A DNA stretch of 64,000 nucleotides from Actinomycetota bacterium (lineage in GTDB: Bacteria > Actinomycetota > AC-67). Position 1 is the stretch's first letter, and each line of letters begins with the position of its first letter. The stretch spans positions 5,309 through 69,308 of the forward strand of contig JBBDRM010000117.1 of assembly GCA_040905475.1 (NCBI GenBank), read 5' to 3'. The notes beneath the pieces are model-generated. The model saw only the letters and a list, made by a program, of their open reading frames with translations, was not told where the DNA came from and ran no database searches. This document shows positions 15,953-24,655 of the stretch, in pieces. Made by a program: the position numbers and the translations under genes.

Positions 15953-17413
15953 ATGCGCCGGTGGGTCATTCGAAGCTTGGTTGCCTCGCTCGTCGGGAGC
16001 GTCTTCGTGCTGTCCGCGCCCACGATCGCCGGCGCCGCCACACCCGCGAGCCTCCTGTCCGGCGGTGCGACGCTCGGCGAGATCGTCGGGGTGAACGGCG
16101 TGACCCACCCGGTGGGCGTCGGCGGCCCGTGCGCCTCGGAATCGCACCCCGGCGGCTACGAGCACGCCGCCGTCTACCGCACGGTCGCCGAGCAAACGAG
16201 CTTGCTCCGGCTGACCGCGACCGATGACCTCGACGGGACGCTGTCGCTGTGCGCGCTCGGGATCCACGCCGCCGAGGGATCGTCGCCGGACCTCACCGGC
16301 GAGCCGCTCGACACCTCCGACGGATGCGCGACCGCGTCCACCTGCTCGATCGACCTCTGGCTCGAAGCGGGCAAGACGTACGACATCGTGCTGTGGGCCG
16401 TCCCGCCCGAGCAAGGCTCCGACGAGGAGATCGCCGCGTTCTCCTTCAACGCGAGCGTGAAGCTGCCGGTGAGCCTGGTTCCGAATATCCACGGCCACCG
16501 GCTGACCGATGTCTGCACCGGCTACAAGCAGGTCGTGGTGGGCAAGGTCTTCACGATGACCGCGGCGACGCCGTCGGCCTCGACCGGGAACATCCACTTC
16601 CTGGTGGAGCGCAAGTCCGGGAGCTCCTGGGTCGACCACGCCGCGTACAACCGGCCGCTGAGCGCCGGGGTCGCGACGCTCGCGCTCACGGCCGGCGCGA
16701 GCGGCTCGTTCCGGATGACCGCAACACTGGCGGAGACGCCGACGCGTCTCGGCGCCGAGCGGACCTTGTACGTCGCGCACGTCACGCCGAAGTGGAAGCG
16801 CTACACGGACGGCGGCGTGCGGCTGAAGGTCCCCTACTATCGCCAGCAGATGCGCCTGTCGTGCGAGGCGGCGACGCTTCGGATGGCGCACAACTACTTC
16901 AAGGCGGGCCACATCGACAGCGACTGGGACGTGCTCAAGCACACCGGCGTCGACAAGCGCAAGAAGAAGGGGAACCGTTGGGGCAACCCGAACAAGGACT
17001 TCGTCGGGAATCCCAAGGGCAAGATGATGTCGACCGGCTACGGCGTGCACTGGGCGCCGATCGCGTACGCGGCGACGAAGTTCAATCCGTGCCGGCCCGC
17101 GTTGATCTTGAAGAAGCCGTCACGCTCGACGATCTCGAAGTACGTCGCGATGGGGTTCCCTGTGATCGTGTGGGGCGCACACCGCGGCGCGACCGGGATC
17201 TACAAGAAGCGGTGGAAGGCGTGGGACGGCGAGTGGATCACCGCGTACTCGGTCGAGCACGTGTGGGTGGTCGTGGGGTTCCATGGCAAGGCCGGGAAGC
17301 CGCAGTCGTTCATCATCCACGACCCCTCCGGCGGCGGATACCGGAAGGTGTCGCTGAAGGCCTACGACGCGTTCACCAAGTACTTCAAGCGCGCCGTGGT
17401 CGTCCGCGGCTGA
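15953..17413 (+). CDS. Secreted C39-like cysteine peptidase domain protein
   Basis: The 486 aa product has a signal peptide (residues 1-28, ending AGA). An N-terminal beta-rich region follows, like pre-peptidase or Ig-like modules (about 35-280, with LYNG-less strands such as FRMTATLAETPTRLGAERTL). The C-terminal papain-like C39 domain contains VPYYRQQMRLSCEAATLRMA (candidate nucleophile C304), VEHVWVVVGFHG (candidate His) and FIIHDPSGG (Asp). It is thus predicted to be an extracellular thiol peptidase or a peptide-binding relative. A strong GAGGAGGGAG ribosome site supports the start. Confidence 0.75.
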   Translation: MRRWVIRSLVASLVGSVFVLSAPTIAGAATPASLLSGGATLGEIVGVNGVTHPVGVGGPCASESHPGGYEHAAVYRTVAEQTSLLRLTATDDLDGTLSLCALGIHAAEGSSPDLTGEPLDTSDGCATASTCSIDLWLEAGKTYDIVLWAVPPEQGSDEEIAAFSFNASVKLPVSLVPNIHGHRLTDVCTGYKQVVVGKVFTMTAATPSASTGNIHFLVERKSGSSWVDHAAYNRPLSAGVATLALTAGASGSFRMTATLAETPTRLGAERTLYVAHVTPKWKRYTDGGVRLKVPYYRQQMRLSCEAATLRMAHNYFKAGHIDSDWDVLKHTGVDKRKKKGNRWGNPNKDFVGNPKGKMMSTGYGVHWAPIAYAATKFNPCRPALILKKPSRSTISKYVAMGFPVIVWGAHRGATGIYKKRWKAWDGEWITAYSVEHVWVVVGFHGKAGKPQSFIIHDPSGGGYRKVSLKAYDAFTKYFKRAVVVRG

Positions 17414-17457
17414 CGGTCGGTTCGGCTCGTTCCCGCTGGGCGCGGTAGAACTCTGCC

Positions 17458-18156
17458 GTGGCCGCGAAGCTGATCGACGTCTACCTCGAGGTCGGGGCGA
17501 AGCGCGTATTCGCCGGCGCGATCGAGTGGCCGGGCTGGTGCCGGAGCGGCAAGACGGCGGAGGATGCGCTCGAGGCGCTGCTCGAATGCGCACCTCGATA
17601 CGCGAACGCGGTCGGCAAGGCCGGGGGCCCGTTCACCGCGCCGAAGTCGATCGACGCGTTCAAGATCGTCGAGAAGTTGAAGGGCGACGCGACGACCGAT
17701 TTCGGTGCGCCGGGCATCGCGCCGAAAGCGGACTCGCGAGCCCTCGGCAGGAAGGAGCTATCGCGGCAGCAGGAACTGCTCGAGGCTTCGTGGGCGGCGG
17801 TGGATCGGGCGGCGACGGCAGCGAATAGGGAGACGCTGTCGGTCGGGCCGCGAGGCGGTGGCCGGAAGCTCGACGCGATCACGCAGCACGTCGACGACGC
17901 CGACGGCGCGTACTTGCGGGCGATGGGCGGGAAGCCCGGCTCTGCCGAGACCAAGGCTTTGAGGAAGCAGTTCCTCGAGACGGTCGCTGCGCGGGCTGGT
18001 GGCGAGGAGCCCACGCCGGGCCCGCGGAAGAAGAAGCCGTTCTGGACGCCGCGCTACGCGGTGCGACGCTCGGCGTGGCACGCGCTCGATCACGCCTGGG
18101 AGATCGAAGATCGCTCGTCGCCGTCGCCGAACAAAGCGAAACGGGCCCCGGGATGA
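17458..18156 (+). CDS. Conserved hypothetical protein: HicB-like N-terminus plus DinB-like helical C-terminus
   Basis: The 232 aa protein from the GTG at 17458 begins VYLEVGAKRVFAGAIEWPGW and CRSGKTAEDALEALLECAPR, the layout of a HicB-like partial RNase H fold. The rest is mainly helical, ending RRSAWHALDHAWEIEDRS, which resembles the last helix of DinB/YfiT-like four-helix metalloproteins. No function can be given. It converges with the sulfotransferase gene across a hairpin. Confidence 0.6.
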   Translation: MAAKLIDVYLEVGAKRVFAGAIEWPGWCRSGKTAEDALEALLECAPRYANAVGKAGGPFTAPKSIDAFKIVEKLKGDATTDFGAPGIAPKADSRALGRKELSRQQELLEASWAAVDRAATAANRETLSVGPRGGGRKLDAITQHVDDADGAYLRAMGGKPGSAETKALRKQFLETVAARAGGEEPTPGPRKKKPFWTPRYAVRRSAWHALDHAWEIEDRSSPSPNKAKRAPG

Positions 18157-18169
18157 ACCCGAGGCCCGT
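18141..18169. terminator. Hairpin between convergent genes, probable bidirectional terminator
   Basis: Twelve bases at 18141-18152 pair with 18158-18169 (one mismatch, loop of five). The stop codon of the upstream gene lies inside the loop. No T-run follows on either strand, so termination may depend on the stem alone or on Rho. Its position between the two convergent stops fits a shared terminator. Confidence 0.6.
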
Positions 18170-18206
18170 GGGTCTTGCTATGGAAGTTGTCGGTGCGGTC
18201 GCTAGC

Positions 18207-19064
18207 TCATCGGTCCCAGATCGATAGGTCGCGCCCGAGCCACGCGGCCAGCCGCGCGTTGTCTTCCGTGAACCGCGCCGAGAGCTCGCGGCGCAGTGCC
18301 GGATCGATCCTCGGATACGAGAACGGCTTCCGGTTGAGCCGACCGATCACCGTTGCGACCGGGGCCGGAAGTTTCCTGGCGAAGTCCCGGACCCGGATGG
18401 AGCGGAACGCAACGTTCTTGTTGATCTGCCGGCCGAGGTTGTCCGGTCGCACTGCGGGGTCGACGCCGAGGAACGTGCAAACGGCTCCGAACGTCTCCTC
18501 CGGACGCGCGAGCAGGTCTTCGAACAGCAGGACCTGCAGCGCGTCACGCGAGAAGTGCTCGCAGACCCGTTGCAGCTGCGGCAGATACCGGCCCCGGTCA
18601 AGGTACGGGAAAGACGGCCCGCCTCCCGCCTTCGCGGGATCTGCCGTGAGCGCCGCCGCGGCTTCACGCGACTCGGTCCGAAGGCTGCGGTTCATCCAGA
18701 AGTGCGAGTAGGCGCGATCGACCGGGTTGCGCAGGATCGCGATCAGCTTCGCGTCGGGGACCACCGCTGCGATCTTTGCGGGAACGTCCGGCAAGAACAG
18801 GTAGGTCTGCGTGGCCTCGCCGACGGCCGGCTGGCCGGCGTGCCCGGCGAAGCGCGAGCGATACCAGTCCAGCCCTCGGTCGTGATGGCGGTCGAAGAAG
18901 TGAACCTCCTTCTCCGGCGCCATGAAGACGCCGGGGTGCGCGCCGACGTAGCGGGCAAGCGAGGTCGTCCCGGAGCGCATCGCTCCGATGATGAAGAAGT
19001 TCGGCAGCGGCCCGCGTCGCCGACCTTTCTTCTGAGTCGAAGGAGGAGCCTCGGTCGTCTTCAT
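18207..19064 (-). CDS. PAPS-dependent sulfotransferase family protein
   Basis: The 285 aa protein has the 5'-phosphosulfate loop FFIIGAMRSGTTSLARYVGA (about 23-42) and the 3'-phosphate motif AILRNPVDRAYSHFWMN (R112 and S120). The ending is LAAWLGRDLSIW, as in heparan- and chitin-type sulfotransferases. It should move sulfate from PAPS onto a sugar hydroxyl or amine of the surface glycan. It overlaps the preceding lipoyl-like gene by four bases and is the last gene of the 24438-18207 operon. Confidence 0.88.
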   Translation of the reverse strand: MKTTEAPPSTQKKGRRRGPLPNFFIIGAMRSGTTSLARYVGAHPGVFMAPEKEVHFFDRHHDRGLDWYRSRFAGHAGQPAVGEATQTYLFLPDVPAKIAAVVPDAKLIAILRNPVDRAYSHFWMNRSLRTESREAAAALTADPAKAGGGPSFPYLDRGRYLPQLQRVCEHFSRDALQVLLFEDLLARPEETFGAVCTFLGVDPAVRPDNLGRQINKNVAFRSIRVRDFARKLPAPVATVIGRLNRKPFSYPRIDPALRRELSARFTEDNARLAAWLGRDLSIWDR

Positions 19065-19429
19065 CGAGAGCCGTTCCCGTTGTGGGTCGGCATGTGCCCG
19101 TTCCCGGTCGATCCATTCGCCGGCTCGCCGATGCGGGCGAGGGGCGTTCCGCGCTGGAGGCTCTCACCTTCCCACGCCATCCAACCGAGGAACACGCCGT
19201 CGGCCGGAGCAGTGACGCGGAGCGCCTTGCCGCCGTTGAAAGCGACGACGCCGATCAGCGTGCCGGCGAGAACGACCGCGCCCTCGACCAGCGATTCGCG
19301 ATGGAACCGCCCTTGCGACGGCGAGACCACCAAAGATTCCGACAGCGAAACGACCTCTCCGAGATCGAAGAGGTCGCGGTCGATCACGGCGTCGGGCGTG
19401 GCCCCGGCGTTCGGACGTTGTTCGCTCAT
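19061..19429 (-). CDS. Biotin/lipoyl-like barrel-sandwich domain protein without the modified lysine
   Basis: The 122 aa protein contains VVSPSQGRFHRESLVEGAVV followed by LRVTAPADGVFLGWMAWEGE and GTPLARI, the two half-motifs of a barrel-sandwich hybrid fold. The Met-Lys-Met turn that carries biotin or lipoate is absent (WMAWEGE instead), so it is probably not a cofactor carrier. Residues after about 102 are Gly/Asn-rich and disordered. It lies between the aminotransferase and the sulfotransferase in the same operon, with an ATGA overlap downstream. Its role in the glycan pathway is unknown. Confidence 0.6.
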   Translation of the reverse strand: MSEQRPNAGATPDAVIDRDLFDLGEVVSLSESLVVSPSQGRFHRESLVEGAVVLAGTLIGVVAFNGGKALRVTAPADGVFLGWMAWEGESLQRGTPLARIGEPANGSTGNGHMPTHNGNGSR

Positions 19430-19464
19430 GTTCGTACCTCGTGAAGCATCGATGGAGAGCCGTT

Positions 19465-20754
19465 TCAGCCCTGCGCGCGCTCCGTTGGGTCGGCGGTGCC
19501 CCGGGCATTCGCTTCGGCCGGCTCGTCGATGTTGATCGTCGAGTCGCGATGCGCCCGACCCGCCTTCCTCGACTCCAGCCATCTCTGGATGCGCCGGACG
19601 CTGTCCGACACCCGCATGACGGTGGCGTCGCTCATCTCGATCCAGAGCGGCAGCGTGAGGACGCTCCCGGCGGCCTGGATGGTCGCCTCGAGGAATCCGT
19701 TCGAGGCCTTCATCCGCCGGTACGGTCGCATCTCGTGGACGGGGGGCGCGTAGTAGCGACGGGTGTCGATCCCGTCGTCGGCGAGCGCGCGGGCAAGCTG
19801 CGCCGCGTCGCAACCGAACCGGTCCTCGTCGACGATGATCGTCAGGTCCTTGTACGTGCTGCGATCGCCCGCCGGCACCAGTGGGAACGAAACGCCGGGC
19901 ACGTCCGAGAGCGAGCCGCGGTACAGCGCCGCGATCTCGTTCCGTCGTGCGATCCTCTCCTCGAGCCCCTCGAGGGACGCGAGCGCGATCGCGGCGTGGA
20001 TCTCCGACATGCGGGCGTTCAGCCCGACGAAGCGCGCGTTGTAGTCGCCTGGGTTCGCGTAGTCCCGTCCGATCCGGCACCGCTGCGCAAGGATGTCGTC
20101 GTTCGTGGCGATGATCCCGCCCTCGCCGGCGACGAGCACCTTGGTCGGCGAGAGGCTGAAGACCTCGGCATCGCCGAAACCACCGATCGGCGTGCCCTGG
20201 TAGCGCGAGCCGAACGCATGAGCCGCGTCGAAGAACAGCCGGATCCCGTCGCGGCGCGCCACCTTCATGAGCCCCTCGATGTCGCACGGAGTGCCGTACG
20301 TGTGCGTCGCGAGGATGGCCGACGTGCGCACGCCGATCCCGAGGAGCGTCTGCGCGGCCGAGAGCGTGAGCGTCTGGGGGTCGATGTCGGCGAAGACCGG
20401 ACGGAGCCCGTTCCAGGCGGCGGCGTGGGCGGTCGCGACGAACGTGAACGACGGCATCACCACGTCGCCCGACAGCTCGGAGGCCTTCAGCACCAGCATC
20501 AAGCCGGAGGTGCAGGAGGAGACCGCCACGCAGTGCCGCACGCCGAGGTACTCGGCGCAGCGTCGCTCGAGCTCCCGTACGTAGGAGGCGTTCGTGAGCA
20601 TCCCGCTCCCGAGGATCTTCCGGAGGTCATCGACCACGGCCTCGGCGTCGGGCACGGTGGGACGGACGAACGCGAGCCCCTCCGGGAACGCGGGCGTCCC
20701 TCCGAACGCGGCAGGCGGTCCCGACAGCGGGGTTACAGGAACGTTGGTCGCCAT
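19465..20754 (-). CDS. DegT/DnrJ/EryC1/StrS-family PLP-dependent sugar aminotransferase
   Basis: The 429 aa protein has the family layout: SGMLTNASYVRELERRCAEY, SSCTSGLMLVLKA, DVVMPSFTFVATAHA, FDAAHAFG (PLP-ring Asp176), and the Schiff-base lysine K205 in FSLSPTKVLVAGEGG. It converts a keto-sugar nucleotide to an amino sugar using glutamate or glutamine. The likely partner is the 4,6-dehydratase at 58760 or a 3-ketosugar made by the oxidoreductases at 46-48 kb. The last 25 residues are a charged tail outside the fold. Confidence 0.9.
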   Translation of the reverse strand: MATNVPVTPLSGPPAAFGGTPAFPEGLAFVRPTVPDAEAVVDDLRKILGSGMLTNASYVRELERRCAEYLGVRHCVAVSSCTSGLMLVLKASELSGDVVMPSFTFVATAHAAAWNGLRPVFADIDPQTLTLSAAQTLLGIGVRTSAILATHTYGTPCDIEGLMKVARRDGIRLFFDAAHAFGSRYQGTPIGGFGDAEVFSLSPTKVLVAGEGGIIATNDDILAQRCRIGRDYANPGDYNARFVGLNARMSEIHAAIALASLEGLEERIARRNEIAALYRGSLSDVPGVSFPLVPAGDRSTYKDLTIIVDEDRFGCDAAQLARALADDGIDTRRYYAPPVHEMRPYRRMKASNGFLEATIQAAGSVLTLPLWIEMSDATVMRVSDSVRRIQRWLESRKAGRAHRDSTINIDEPAEANARGTADPTERAQG

Positions 20755-20767
20755 CCTTTTCTCCTTC

Positions 20768-21760
20768 CTACGCTTCGTTGTGGGTCGACGCCGCGCCGGC
20801 GAGTGCCGCCGCCGTCACGGTTATGGCAGGAAAATGGAACAAGTAGTCCACGCACGCTCCGATGCCGAACACCGCGAGCGCAGCCGAGCCGAGTACGGTA
20901 AAGACCGCCGGATCGGAGCGACCGGCGAGGGACACGAGCAGCCAGACGAACGCCAGCGTCACCAAGCCCATCCCCGGTATCCCCGTTTCCGCGCCGAACT
21001 GCAGGAACCCATGGTGAGCCCATCGCGCGTCGGCGTCGATCCGCACGAGGGGGCCGTCCTCCACGAACGCCCCAGGTCCCACGCCTGTCAACGGGTGCTC
21101 ACCGATCGTGGTTACGGCCTGGTGCCAAAGCGTCTCACGCCGTTCGTCGAAGATACGTCCCCCAAGGGTGCCGTTCCCGGGTTCCCCGGCTAAGGAACCC
21201 ACGACGATTGTCCCGAACAGGGCCACAGCGAACAATGCCGCCATCCCGACCATCACCGGCCGCCCGCGGCGCGACACCGACAAAACGAAGCCCGCCGCCG
21301 GCAGAGCAAGCAGACCGGCGGCCGCCGCCGAACCGGTCGCGAGCGTGATCCCGGCGAACGCCGCCGCCCCGAGCCATCCGATCCAGCGCCCCTCCGCTCG
21401 GGGGGCGGAGACGGCCAGCATCAGTCCGGCGATCGTCGCCTGAAGGTAGAAGGCACCCGTTGCGTTGGCGTAGCCGAACGGGCCTTGTTCGGGACGGGAC
21501 GTGAGGATCTCCGCACGGCCTGCTACAGCCACGATCGCGGCCCCGCCCACGACGAGCGCCGGGACGACCCAGGGGCGGCCGCGCGAGACCAGGGCCGCCA
21601 CAACGAGGGCCGCGGCTCCCGCCGACACGACGGCGACAACGGGTATCGGATCGCCCCCCGACGCCGCCCCCGAGACGAATGTCCAGACACAAGCCCCCGC
21701 AAGGATGGCCGCGGCCGTTCCGGCGTCCCGGAAACGGTTCAGCGTCGCCGGAGGAGCCAT
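20768..21760 (-). CDS. O-antigen ligase/polymerase-like membrane protein
   Basis: The 330 aa protein from the ATG at 21760 has about nine hydrophobic segments. The diagnostic periplasmic-loop signature ETLWHQAVTTIGEHPLTGVG, then PGAF, is that of WaaL/Wzy (O-antigen ligase, PF04932) proteins, and an HHGFLQFGAETGIPGMGL segment follows. It is short for the family (usually 400 or more), but the conserved loop is intact. It is predicted to join glycan repeats to each other or to an acceptor outside the membrane. It overlaps the nucleotidyltransferase gene by 22 bases. Confidence 0.75.
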   Translation of the reverse strand: MAPPATLNRFRDAGTAAAILAGACVWTFVSGAASGGDPIPVVAVVSAGAAALVVAALVSRGRPWVVPALVVGGAAIVAVAGRAEILTSRPEQGPFGYANATGAFYLQATIAGLMLAVSAPRAEGRWIGWLGAAAFAGITLATGSAAAAGLLALPAAGFVLSVSRRGRPVMVGMAALFAVALFGTIVVGSLAGEPGNGTLGGRIFDERRETLWHQAVTTIGEHPLTGVGPGAFVEDGPLVRIDADARWAHHGFLQFGAETGIPGMGLVTLAFVWLLVSLAGRSDPAVFTVLGSAALAVFGIGACVDYLFHFPAITVTAAALAGAASTHNEA

Positions 21761-22851
21761 CGGATGGGCACGGTCCACCGGCGCACGTATGAAGGTCGCG
21801 CACCCTCCTCGGTCCGAGCCGCCAGGAAGGCCGGATCGGGGAAGAACATCGCACGGATGAGCTCGGCCTTCTGACGGATGCCCGGTACCGCCCACACCGA
21901 CGAGCGCACCGTTCCGCCTCGCGCCCGCAATCCGGTCGTGTAGGCGTCCAACGCTCGCCGCTCGCGCCGGCCGACGGGGATCGCGCGCACCCCGGCAACC
22001 TCCGAAGGTTGCTCGAAGCCGATCAACCGCTCGGCTTCGTCGAAGGCATGACCGATGACGCCGCTGAGCTTCCAGCGAGCGGCCCATCGCCCGAGCTCGT
22101 CCCAATCCGGCTTCCCCAACCTCGCGACCTGCGCGAGGTCGCGTAGCGGCATGAGCAGAGGCTCCTGGAAGCCGAGCGCCGCGTGCACGCAGGCGTGCAG
22201 CAGCATCGCGGTGTCGTCCAGGCGGCGAAGCGGCACGCCCGCGAGGGTGAACCTGATCGTGCGCTCGAAGAGCTCCTCGGGATGCATCCAAAGCCCGAAG
22301 GACCCGAGCACCAGCGTCCGATGGAGATCGACGTTCAATCCTTGGTGATCGACATGCACCGCCGCCTTGCCGAACCGCTCGTCGAACCCCGCTCGCGGCT
22401 CGGGGCGTTGCCGGTGGAAGCCCAGCCGGTCGAGCACCGCACATGCCCGGCGCCAGTCGCTCGTACGCACCAGGAGATCCATGTCGGCGAAGGCTCGCCA
22501 CGACGCATCCGGGTAGAAGTCGTGCGCGAGCGCGGGACCCTTCAGGACGATGAGGTCGACCCCTTCCTCACCGGCAGCGCGCGCGATGCTCAGCAGAGAC
22601 CGCTCGAGCGCCAAGGTCCACATCATGTCCGCGGTGTGGATCTCGCGCAGATCCTCTGCCTGCGTGTCGTTGAGCTGCAGGACCCCGGCGCCGGCCGCGG
22701 CCGAGGCGATGCCGCTGAGCCGCTGGGTCGAGATGTACCCGATCAACTGGCGCCATGCATTGTCGCCGACGTCGATCGGTTCCTCGTCGCTGTCGAGCCC
22801 GTACGCCGCGATACGCAGCGCGAGCGCGCGAGCCCGGGCGAGCTCAGGCAT
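21739..22851 (-). CDS. Nucleotidyltransferase-fold protein (PF14907-like)
   Basis: The 370 aa protein carries VDLIVLKGPALAHDFYPDAS and WRAFADMDLLVRTSDWRRA (Asp123 and Asp125 as the paired metal ligands), then VDLHRTL and LLHACVHAALG. This matches the uncharacterised nucleotidyltransferase family found next to PqqD-like and HPr-kinase-like genes in glycan clusters. It may adenylylate or otherwise modify a peptide or sugar. Its stop overlaps the O-antigen-ligase-like start, and its start overlaps the PqqD-like stop by 8 bases. Confidence 0.7.
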   Translation of the reverse strand: MPELARARALALRIAAYGLDSDEEPIDVGDNAWRQLIGYISTQRLSGIASAAAGAGVLQLNDTQAEDLREIHTADMMWTLALERSLLSIARAAGEEGVDLIVLKGPALAHDFYPDASWRAFADMDLLVRTSDWRRACAVLDRLGFHRQRPEPRAGFDERFGKAAVHVDHQGLNVDLHRTLVLGSFGLWMHPEELFERTIRFTLAGVPLRRLDDTAMLLHACVHAALGFQEPLLMPLRDLAQVARLGKPDWDELGRWAARWKLSGVIGHAFDEAERLIGFEQPSEVAGVRAIPVGRRERRALDAYTTGLRARGGTVRSSVWAVPGIRQKAELIRAMFFPDPAFLAARTEEGARPSYVRRWTVPIRWLLRRR

Positions 22852-23134
22852 CGGGATCCTGACTCTCCACGACGATGCCGCGCTCCAGGAGATCGCCGAC
22901 GAGCGTACGGATGTCCCGCTCGATCTCGGCGCGTGGCGCTTTGTACGCCCAGGCGAGCGTATCGACGAGCTCGATCAACGTACGGGGCTCTTGGAGAAGG
23001 TTCCAGATCGCCACCGCCGGACCCGTGAGTGCGTCGAAGTCCTCCCGTCCGGGTCGCGCGAGGATCACTCGGTCGTCAAGCGCTCGAGAAGGGACGCCGA
23101 TCGCTCGACGGAACCGGACCCGTTCGACGATCAC
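22844..23134 (-). CDS. PqqD-family small peptide-chaperone-like protein
   Basis: The 96 aa protein has the PqqD winged-helix pattern: a variable N-terminal strand pair, GREDFDALTGPAVAIWNLLQ, EPRTLIELVDTLAWAYKAPR, and IERDIRTLVGDLLERGIV. PqqD-like domains bind leader peptides of RiPPs and present them to modifying enzymes; those in polysaccharide loci have no proven role. It overlaps the dehydrogenase by four bases (ATGA) and the nucleotidyltransferase by eight, so the products are made together. Confidence 0.8.
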   Translation of the reverse strand: MIVERVRFRRAIGVPSRALDDRVILARPGREDFDALTGPAVAIWNLLQEPRTLIELVDTLAWAYKAPRAEIERDIRTLVGDLLERGIVVESQDPDA

Positions 23135-24438
23135 AGCCGCACCACGTTCGGCGGGCGCTTCGACCCGTACGCGTTACGCACATCGAAGACCAGCCCGGCG
23201 TGCGAAGCGATCCAATCGATGTCGTAGGCGCGATGTGGCGTGATGAGCGCGACGCAGTCGGTCTGCGCCAGCGCTCGGCTGGTGAGCTCCGATCGCTTGA
23301 GCGATGTACCGTTGTACGTGATGGCGTCGACGTACGGATCGTGGAACGAGACCTTGGCGCCGCGTTTCTCCAACGCGCTCAGCACGCGGAACGCCGGCGA
23401 CTCCCGCACGTCGGCTACATCGGGTTTGTACGCGACGCCGAGCACAAGGATGTTCGCGCCCTTCACCGCTGCGCCGCGATCGTTCAACGCGTCGGAGATC
23501 CGCGAGGCGACGTACGCGGGCATCTGCGCGTTGACGTCTTGAGCCCCTTCGAGGATGCGGAACTGACGGCCCGCGTCTCGTCGCACCTGCCAGGCCAGGT
23601 ACGCCGGATCGACCGGGATGCAGTGGCCGCCGACGCCGGGACCCGGATAGAAAGGCATGAATCCGAACGGCTTGCTCGCAGCCGCGTCCACGACCTCCCA
23701 AACGTCGATCCCCATCTCATGGCAGATCATCGCCATCTCGTTGACCAAGCCGATGTTCACGTGGCGAAACGTGTTCTCGAGCAGCTTCGCGAGCTCGGCC
23801 GCGCGGCACGAGGACACGACGCGCACCTCATCCACGAGCTGCGCATAGAACAGCGCGGTGACGCCGGCCGACTCTGGCGTAAGCGCCCCGACGACGCGCG
23901 GCGTGTTACGGAGGACGAATTCGCCGTTGCCGGGATCGATGCGCTCGGGTGAGTACGCGAGCAGGAAGTCGCGTCCGGCAAGAAGACCCGACGTCTCGAG
24001 CAACGGAGCGACGATCTCCTCCGTCGTCCCCGGATATGTCGTCGATTCGAGAACGACGAGGCTCCCGGCACGCAAGTGACGAGCCACGTCCTTGCTCGCG
24101 CCCTCCACGAGGGACAGGTCCGGCGTGTTTTCGCGCACGGGCGTCGGAACGCAGATGAGGATGATGTCGCTCGCTTCGACCGCGTCGGCTTCGGTCGTGA
24201 ACGTCAATTGCCCCGTGTCTATGCCTTTGCGGAACGCTTCCTCGTTGACGCCGGGAACGGCCAGGACGCCGGACTGGAGCTCCTCGATCCGTGCGGCGTC
24301 GGTGTCGATACCGGCGACCGCGAATCCAACCTCCGCGGCGGCGCACGCCACGGAAAGACCGACGTACCCCTGGCCGACAACCGCGATCGTTGCGCGACGG
24401 GAGAGGATCCTGCGCCGAAGCTGAGCGGTGCTCTTCAT
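23131..24438 (-). CDS. UDP-sugar 6-dehydrogenase (UDP-GlcNAc/UDP-Glc dehydrogenase family)
   Basis: The 435 aa protein has the NAD motif VVGQGYVGLSVA (21-32), the middle YSPERIDPGN and NTPRVVGA, and the active-site cysteine C273 in PGVGGHCIPVDPAYLAW. These define the WbpA/Ugd family that oxidises the C6 hydroxyl of a UDP-sugar to a carboxylate, giving a uronic acid for the glycan. I cannot tell the glucose from the N-acetyl form. It is the first gene of the 24438-18207 operon and is divergent from the Tat-exported protein gene. Confidence 0.92.
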   Translation of the reverse strand: MKSTAQLRRRILSRRATIAVVGQGYVGLSVACAAAEVGFAVAGIDTDAARIEELQSGVLAVPGVNEEAFRKGIDTGQLTFTTEADAVEASDIILICVPTPVRENTPDLSLVEGASKDVARHLRAGSLVVLESTTYPGTTEEIVAPLLETSGLLAGRDFLLAYSPERIDPGNGEFVLRNTPRVVGALTPESAGVTALFYAQLVDEVRVVSSCRAAELAKLLENTFRHVNIGLVNEMAMICHEMGIDVWEVVDAAASKPFGFMPFYPGPGVGGHCIPVDPAYLAWQVRRDAGRQFRILEGAQDVNAQMPAYVASRISDALNDRGAAVKGANILVLGVAYKPDVADVRESPAFRVLSALEKRGAKVSFHDPYVDAITYNGTSLKRSELTSRALAQTDCVALITPHRAYDIDWIASHAGLVFDVRNAYGSKRPPNVVRL

Positions 24439-24460
24439 GAGGTGAACTCCTCGATCGGTG

Positions 24461-24480
24461 AGTAACGTAGGTTCTCTACT
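24461..24480. promoter_or_regulatory. Inverted repeat in the divergent promoter region (ACGTAG half-site)
   Basis: ACGTAG at 24465-24470 faces CTAC at 24476-24479 across five bases (GTAG-GTTCT-CTAC), 25 bases upstream of the dehydrogenase start. The half-site ACGTAG also forms a perfect inverted repeat at 60733-60750 upstream of the 4,6-dehydratase. It may be a shared operator for the locus. Confidence 0.35.
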
Positions 24481-24655
24481 CCGTTCGACGTACCTGGGCG
24501 GCCGAGCTCAGCACGAAGTACCGAGAGGCCGCAGGTTTTTTACAACATTCGTCGGATGGCTCCGTTACGACTGGCCAATACCATCAACCGTGCTAGGAGC
24601 CGCCGCGAGTCGCGGCGTGCTGGTTGGGTCTGGGCCGAATTGAAGGGGGAAGCGC

